Assembly: GCA_047971145.1 (NCBI GenBank)
Contig: JBKDZL010000080.1
Location: forward strand, 1 to 9,752
DNA: 9,752 nucleotides
Direction of reading: 5' to 3'
From: JBKDZL01 sp047971145
GTDB taxonomy: Bacteria > Bacillota_I > Bacilli_A > Erysipelotrichales > Erysipelotrichaceae
Each line of letters starts with the position of its first letter. The first letter of the stretch is position 1. Made by a program: the position numbers and the translations under genes. Shown piece after piece: positions 6,329 to 9,752 of the stretch. Under the pieces are notes generated by a model that ran no database searches, was not told the DNA's origin, and saw only the letters and a program-made list of their open reading frames with translations.

Positions 6329-7251
6329 AAGTCTCCTTGATAAACATTTCTTTCTTGCATTTTTTTATCTATAGTATTTAATACCTGAGTTTTATTTAAG
6401 CTCCATTGTGGTGCTATTAGCTGATCTTTAACGCCATCTCCAGTGAGCCTGCTAATTACTATTTCTGCTCTCAAATGCCTTAGTTGTTCAATCACAATAT
6501 CAGTGTATTCATCTTCGCTTAAAATAGGAAAAGGTTTTTCTAAATAAATCTTGGCTAGGGGAGTCGTTTTGTCAATATGGAGCATATGTATCTTAATGGC
6601 ATGGATATTTAATTCGTTTAAAAATTTTGCAGTTTCAATCATTTGATCTTTACTCTCATTAGGAAGGCCGTTAATAATATGGACAGTTACCTGACAGTTA
6701 GTTTGCTTGATTCTGTTTAGACAATCAATAAAATCCTGAGTAGTATATTCACAGTTTAAGGCTTGTCTATTAGTGTCATTAGCAGTTTGTAAGCCTAATT
6801 CTAGATAGACATCGATGGTTTTACTTAAGTTATTTAGATAATCTAGTGTATCCTGATCTAGGCAGTCCACCCTGGTGGCGATTGCCAATGAAACTACATT
6901 ATCAATTTTTTTATAAATTTCATAATTGTTGATGTTAGTGAAATAATCACTATAAGTGTTAGAATAACTTTGAAAAAATAATTGATATTTACAATCTGGC
7001 CATTTTTTTTGAATGATTTGTTTTTGTTGTTTAATTTGTTCCTTTAAATCTTGGGGTTGTTTAAATCCTGCCAGCTGATCAGAGGGACAAAACAAACAGC
7101 CAGTGCTATTTTTACTGCCATCTCTATTAGGACAACTGTAGCCAGCATCTAAACATATCTTAGCGACTTTACTATTATATTTATTCTTAAAGTAATAACT
7201 TAGAGTGTGGTATCTTTTGTTAGTATTAGAATATTTAAAATTATTTTTCAT
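6307..7251 (-). CDS. mnmL: Radical SAM enzyme MnmL (YtqA/TIGR01212 type)
   Basis: This 314-residue radical SAM protein belongs to the YtqA/YhcC family and is of normal length. The iron-sulfur cysteines lie in SCPNRDG...GCLFC: C40, C52 and C55, the long CX11CX2C spacing typical of this family rather than CX3CX2C. Other family segments are FFQSYSNTYS, ATRVDCL, LELGLQT and IKIHMLHIDKTTPLAK. YtqA-type proteins have been proposed to convert cmnm5(s2)U34 of tRNA to nm5(s2)U34, the substrate of the neighbouring MnmM. This gives Gram-positive bacteria a route to mnm5U without MnmC. It is first in a three-gene minus-strand cluster and overlaps mnmM by 22 nt. The start at 7251 has no Shine-Dalgarno site but lies 6 nt after an extended -10 box, suggesting a leaderless message. 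The exact reaction rests on family knowledge, not on this sequence. Confidence 0.92.
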   Translation of the reverse strand: MKNNFKYSNTNKRYHTLSYYFKNKYNSKVAKICLDAGYSCPNRDGSKNSTGCLFCPSDQLAGFKQPQDLKEQIKQQKQIIQKKWPDCKYQLFFQSYSNTYSDYFTNINNYEIYKKIDNVVSLAIATRVDCLDQDTLDYLNNLSKTIDVYLELGLQTANDTNRQALNCEYTTQDFIDCLNRIKQTNCQVTVHIINGLPNESKDQMIETAKFLNELNIHAIKIHMLHIDKTTPLAKIYLEKPFPILSEDEYTDIVIEQLRHLRAEIVISRLTGDGVKDQLIAPQWSLNKTQVLNTIDKKMQERNVYQGDLCETIIS

Positions 7252-7266
7252 AAACTAATTATAACA
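7252..7266 (-). promoter_or_regulatory. Extended -10 box 6 nt before mnmL ATG
   Basis: On the minus strand TGTTATAAT (7266-7258) is a perfect extended -10 element, then TAGTTT, then ATG. Transcription would begin at or within a base or two of the start codon. No Shine-Dalgarno site is present and no good -35 box is seen; the TG extension can compensate. Confidence 0.6.
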
Positions 7267-7327
7267 AATTAATGCTATCTTAAGTGGGAAATTTATTATC
7301 AAAATTCATTATTCTAATATGATATTG

Positions 7328-7343
7328 TGATATAATTTGTTTT
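7328..7343 (+). promoter_or_regulatory. Extended -10 box 7 nt before the MATE gene ATG
   Basis: TGATATAAT (7328-7336) is a perfect extended -10 element followed by TTGTTTT and the ATG at 7344. The predicted transcription start falls on or next to the start codon, and no Shine-Dalgarno sequence lies upstream. The hexamer TGATAT is also repeated just upstream at 7320-7325. The -35 region is poor (TTATTC at 7309-7314, 16 bp away). Confidence 0.6.
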
Positions 7344-8681
7344 ATGAAAAAAGATTTAACTGTAGGAAAACCAATTTCCGTTCTGATAAGTTTTGCTCTT
7401 CCAATGTTAGTAGCTAGCATTTTTCAACAGATTTATAATGTTGCGGATTCAGTGGTTGTAGGACAATTTGTTAGCTCTGAAGCACTAGCAGCTGTTGGTT
7501 CTAGTTTTTCTATAATGTTCTTAATAATTAGTATTGGAATTGGTTTTGGCAATGGTTGTAGTGTAGTTATTTCGCAGTTTTTAGGTGCAAGAGAAGATCA
7601 AAAAGCTATCACAGCAATTTGGACTACATTGATAACTTTTTTAATTTTAGGTTTAATTGTCAGCGTTGTGGGTCAGTTTTATATTCCAGTAATGCTAGAT
7701 TTAATGCAAATGCCAATATCTTTAACCACTTATGCTAGTGATTACTTGACTTATATCTTTTTAGGGGCAGTATTTGTTTTTCTATATAATGCCAACAATG
7801 CAATTTTTATTTCTTTGGGAGATTCTAAGTCTTCTATGATTTTTTTAATTATTGCTTCTCTAATTAATATTGTTTTGGATTTATATTTTGTAATTGTTTT
7901 GAATTGGGGTGTCTCAGGTGTGGCTATTGCTACACTGATTGCTCAGGGGTTTTCAGCTTTTCTTTCTTTTGTTGTCTTGTATAGTCGAATTAAATCTCAC
8001 TATCAAATTAGTGTGCCAATTTTTGATTTTAAAATATTAAGGACGATGTTTAGAGTGGGTATTCCTAGTTTGATTCAACAATCAGTTATTTCTTTTTCGA
8101 TTTTGTTGGTACAGGGTTTAATTAATAGTTTCCAAGATGTTAATTTAATTGCTGGTATCACTTCGGGTCAAAAAATTGATTCGATGGCAATGATGCCGAT
8201 GTTCTCATTATCTAATGCTCTATCGACCTATACTGCACAAAATATTGGTGCTAAAAAATTTGATAGAATTATTGAGGGTTATTATAAAGTCTTAATGCTG
8301 GCCGTTGCGATTGGTTGTTTTATTTCATTAATTATTTTTATTTTTGGTAATTTTTTAATTGGAATGTTTGTTAATAGTGAAGCACCAATAGCGGTTTATA
8401 ATTATGGTGTTGAGTATCTAAGAGTGGTTAGTGTTTTTTACTTTTTGATGAGTTGTATGGTGATGACCACCTCAGTTTTAAGGGGTTCAGGTGATATGTT
8501 TAGCTCTACTATTGGTACTTTGTCTAATTTAGGTGTTAGAGTAATTGCGGCATATCTACTTTCTAGTATTTTTGGTTATGTAGGTATTTTTTACTCAATT
8601 CCTTTAGGGTGGTTGATAGGATCACTATTTAGTATTATAATGTTTAAAAGAGGTAATTGGCGAAAAAAGGCGGTAGTATAA
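7344..8681 (+). CDS. MATE-family efflux transporter
   Basis: This 445-residue integral membrane protein has about twelve hydrophobic segments and the length usual for MATE (multidrug and toxic compound extrusion) exporters, which are driven by sodium or proton gradients. The N-terminus is typical: a short basic leader and the conserved first helix with P20, then QQIYNVADSVVVGQF. D35 there matches the conserved helix-1 aspartate of NorM-type proteins. The two-bundle organisation shows as a repeated pattern, with the second half beginning near the VGIPSLIQQSV segment. The substrate cannot be read from the sequence; many such proteins in anaerobic Gram-positives are uncharacterised. It is first in a plus-strand cluster, with gmk beginning 2 nt after its stop codon starts no further than 8681, so gmk is probably co-transcribed. 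Its likely promoter makes a leaderless mRNA. Confidence 0.94.
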   Translation: MKKDLTVGKPISVLISFALPMLVASIFQQIYNVADSVVVGQFVSSEALAAVGSSFSIMFLIISIGIGFGNGCSVVISQFLGAREDQKAITAIWTTLITFLILGLIVSVVGQFYIPVMLDLMQMPISLTTYASDYLTYIFLGAVFVFLYNANNAIFISLGDSKSSMIFLIIASLINIVLDLYFVIVLNWGVSGVAIATLIAQGFSAFLSFVVLYSRIKSHYQISVPIFDFKILRTMFRVGIPSLIQQSVISFSILLVQGLINSFQDVNLIAGITSGQKIDSMAMMPMFSLSNALSTYTAQNIGAKKFDRIIEGYYKVLMLAVAIGCFISLIIFIFGNFLIGMFVNSEAPIAVYNYGVEYLRVVSVFYFLMSCMVMTTSVLRGSGDMFSSTIGTLSNLGVRVIAAYLLSSIFGYVGIFYSIPLGWLIGSLFSIIMFKRGNWRKKAVV

Positions 8682-8682
8682 T

Positions 8683-9255
8683 ATGAAAAAAGGGTTATTA
8701 ATTGTCTTTAGCGGACCATCTGGAGTTGGAAAAGGTACTGTAATTAAAAAATTCATTAAAGATGACGAATTAAATTTAGCTTATTCGATTTCTATGACTT
8801 CTCGAAGCCCTAGAAATGGCGAAATTGATGGTGTCAACTATTATTTTGTTAGTAAAGAGCAATTTCAACAGGCCATTGCCGCTGGGGAATTATTGGAATA
8901 TGCTGAATTTGTAGGCAATTATTATGGAACGCCTTTGAAAGAAGTCGAAAGATTACGAAATATGGGGAAAAATGTTTTATTAGAAATAGAAGTGCAAGGA
9001 GCACTACAAGTCCAAGAAAAATGCCCTGATGCTTTATCAATATTTGTTTTCCCTCCATCTTTTGAAGAGTTAGAAAGAAGAATTAGAGGTAGGCAATCTG
9101 AAACTGATAAAATCATCAAACAACGCTTAAAGAAAGCAGAAAATGAAATGGACTTAGTTAATCATTATCGTTATATAGTCTGTAATGATGATCCGGAATT
9201 GGCAGCTGAACTTATTTCTGTCATTATCAAAAGACATATTAAGAGTGATGTTTAA
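8683..9255 (+). CDS. gmk: Guanylate kinase
   Basis: This 190-residue cytoplasmic enzyme uses ATP to phosphorylate GMP to GDP, in purine nucleotide supply. The P-loop is GPSGVGKGT (11-19). The GMP-binding segment SMTSRSPRNGEIDGVNYYF has R41, R44, E47 and Y53, and LEYAEFVGNYYGT (71-83) adds E75 and Y81. The lid region RIRGRQSETDKIIKQRL follows. Length is slightly below the common 200-207. The start lies one base after the MATE stop, with only a poor Shine-Dalgarno match (AAGGCGG around 8667-8673), so expression probably depends on translational coupling to the upstream gene. Its stop overlaps the priA start. The rpoZ and coaBC genes that commonly sit between gmk and priA in Firmicutes are absent. 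Confidence 0.97.
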   Translation: MKKGLLIVFSGPSGVGKGTVIKKFIKDDELNLAYSISMTSRSPRNGEIDGVNYYFVSKEQFQQAIAAGELLEYAEFVGNYYGTPLKEVERLRNMGKNVLLEIEVQGALQVQEKCPDALSIFVFPPSFEELERRIRGRQSETDKIIKQRLKKAENEMDLVNHYRYIVCNDDPELAAELISVIIKRHIKSDV

Positions 9256-9752
9256 GGTTGATGTTTTAGTAGAATATGGCGTTTTAACTCAGAGTTTTAG
9301 TTATTTAAGTAAAGCTGAATTACTGCCATATACTCGAGTTAAAATAGAATTTAAAAACCAAATAATTATTGGTTTAGTTTTATCGTGCACTACTGATTTA
9401 ACTAGCGACTTTCAACTGAAGGAAATAATTGAAATAATTGATCATACTTCTATTTTAGATCAAGAAATGATTGCGTTAGTTCATTTTATGGAACAAGAGT
9501 ATTTATGTTCTAAAATGAGGGTGATACAAACTCTACTTCCCGCAGCCTTAAGACCACAAAGCAACAGCTTTAAGCCAATTAAAATTGTCTATGTCAAGTT
9601 ACTAAAATGTTCTGATGTTAATACTGATAAAAGACAGAAAGCTTTAGATTATTTACAGGAGCATAATACAGTTACAAGGGCTGAATTTAATAAGTTATTT
9701 CCTGGTGTTTTGAAGTACTTTGTGGAAAATGATTTGGTTGAATTAATTGAAA
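9248..9752 (+). CDS. priA: Primosomal protein N' (PriA helicase), N-terminal part, cut by window edge
   Basis: The frame is open from ATG 9248 to the window end, 168 codons, overlapping the gmk stop by 8 nt (ATGTTTAA). PriA is the superfamily 2 helicase that recognises stalled forks and reloads the replication machinery. What is visible is its N-terminal DNA-binding part. It includes VDVLVEY at the start, a FSYL..AELLPYTRVKIEF segment matching the 3'-end-binding domain, then LKEIIEIIDHT and YLCSKMRVIQTLLPAALRP, matching the conserved region leading into the winged-helix domain. The helicase motifs lie beyond the window. The sequence is divergent from textbook PriA (for example FKNQ where many have FGxR), but the order of motifs and the position after gmk support the call. 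No strong Shine-Dalgarno site exists, so coupling to gmk is likely. Confidence 0.88.
   Translation, partial: MFKVDVLVEYGVLTQSFSYLSKAELLPYTRVKIEFKNQIIIGLVLSCTTDLTSDFQLKEIIEIIDHTSILDQEMIALVHFMEQEYLCSKMRVIQTLLPAALRPQSNSFKPIKIVYVKLLKCSDVNTDKRQKALDYLQEHNTVTRAEFNKLFPGVLKYFVENDLVELIE

Noticed and set aside
8677..8682. TATAAT immediately before the gmk ATG
   Set aside because: It touches the start codon, so transcription would begin inside gmk; it arises from the MATE stop codon region and is likely chance.
8849..9119. Two minus-strand open frames of 65-69 codons
   Set aside because: Both lie antisense to the clear gmk gene, have no recognisable protein motif and no ribosome site; they are shadows.
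154..9752. Mycoplasma-type code with UGA as tryptophan
   Set aside because: tRNA-Trp has anticodon CCA, tryptophans in the proteins are encoded by TGG, and the frames contain no internal TGA.
1..9752. Defence, phage, transposon or CRISPR system
   Set aside because: All genes are recognisable metabolic or housekeeping families; no transposase, integrase, terminal repeats or spaced repeat array are visible.

Overview
The window is AT-rich bacterial DNA, gene-dense, using the standard stop codons. Its tRNA-Trp has a CCA anticodon, the proteins have TGG for tryptophan with no internal TGA, and one gene ends in TGA. The UGA=Trp code of Mycoplasma and Spiroplasma is therefore unlikely. A pyruvate:ferredoxin oxidoreductase, a diacylglycerol-type GT4 glycosyltransferase, the Gram-positive tRNA-modification pair mnmL-mnmM and the gmk/priA neighbourhood suggest an anaerobic low-GC Gram-positive bacterium. 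It may lie near the Erysipelotrichia, Acholeplasma or Izemoplasma side of the Bacilli; that placement is inference.

Layout. Bases 1-116 show no gene, only a small hairpin and an 11-bp-spaced direct repeat. A minus-strand tRNA-Trp (154-227) with its own terminator (117-142) is divergent from nifJ (359-3853), which has a clear ribosome binding site and ends at a strong intrinsic terminator (3858-3896). Directly after that terminator lies a GT4 glycosyltransferase (3914-4915). It is convergent, with no spacer at all, with a minus-strand cluster: mnmL (7251-6307), mnmM (6328-5786, overlapping mnmL) and a membrane-anchored metallophosphoesterase-like protein (5770-4916). A 92-bp divergent spacer separates mnmL from a plus-strand cluster: a MATE transporter (7344-8681), gmk (8683-9255) and the 5' part of priA (9248 onward, cut by the window edge).

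How the genes work together. nifJ supplies acetyl-CoA and reduced ferredoxin in anaerobic metabolism. mnmL and mnmM are the enzymes proposed to convert cmnm5U34 to mnm5U34 in tRNA wobble positions. The glycosyltransferase probably makes membrane glycolipids. gmk and priA are housekeeping nucleotide and replication-restart genes.

The most notable signals are two. First, there is a recurring arrangement of a perfect TATAAT box 6-9 nt upstream of ATG with no Shine-Dalgarno sequence, at four genes (glycosyltransferase, metallophosphoesterase, mnmL, MATE). It predicts leaderless or almost leaderless mRNAs, while nifJ and mnmM have normal Shine-Dalgarno sites. Second, the metallophosphoesterase has lost the two histidines specific to metal site 1 and the catalytic histidine, yet keeps every metal site 2 ligand. 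I see no phage, transposon, CRISPR or defence system here.
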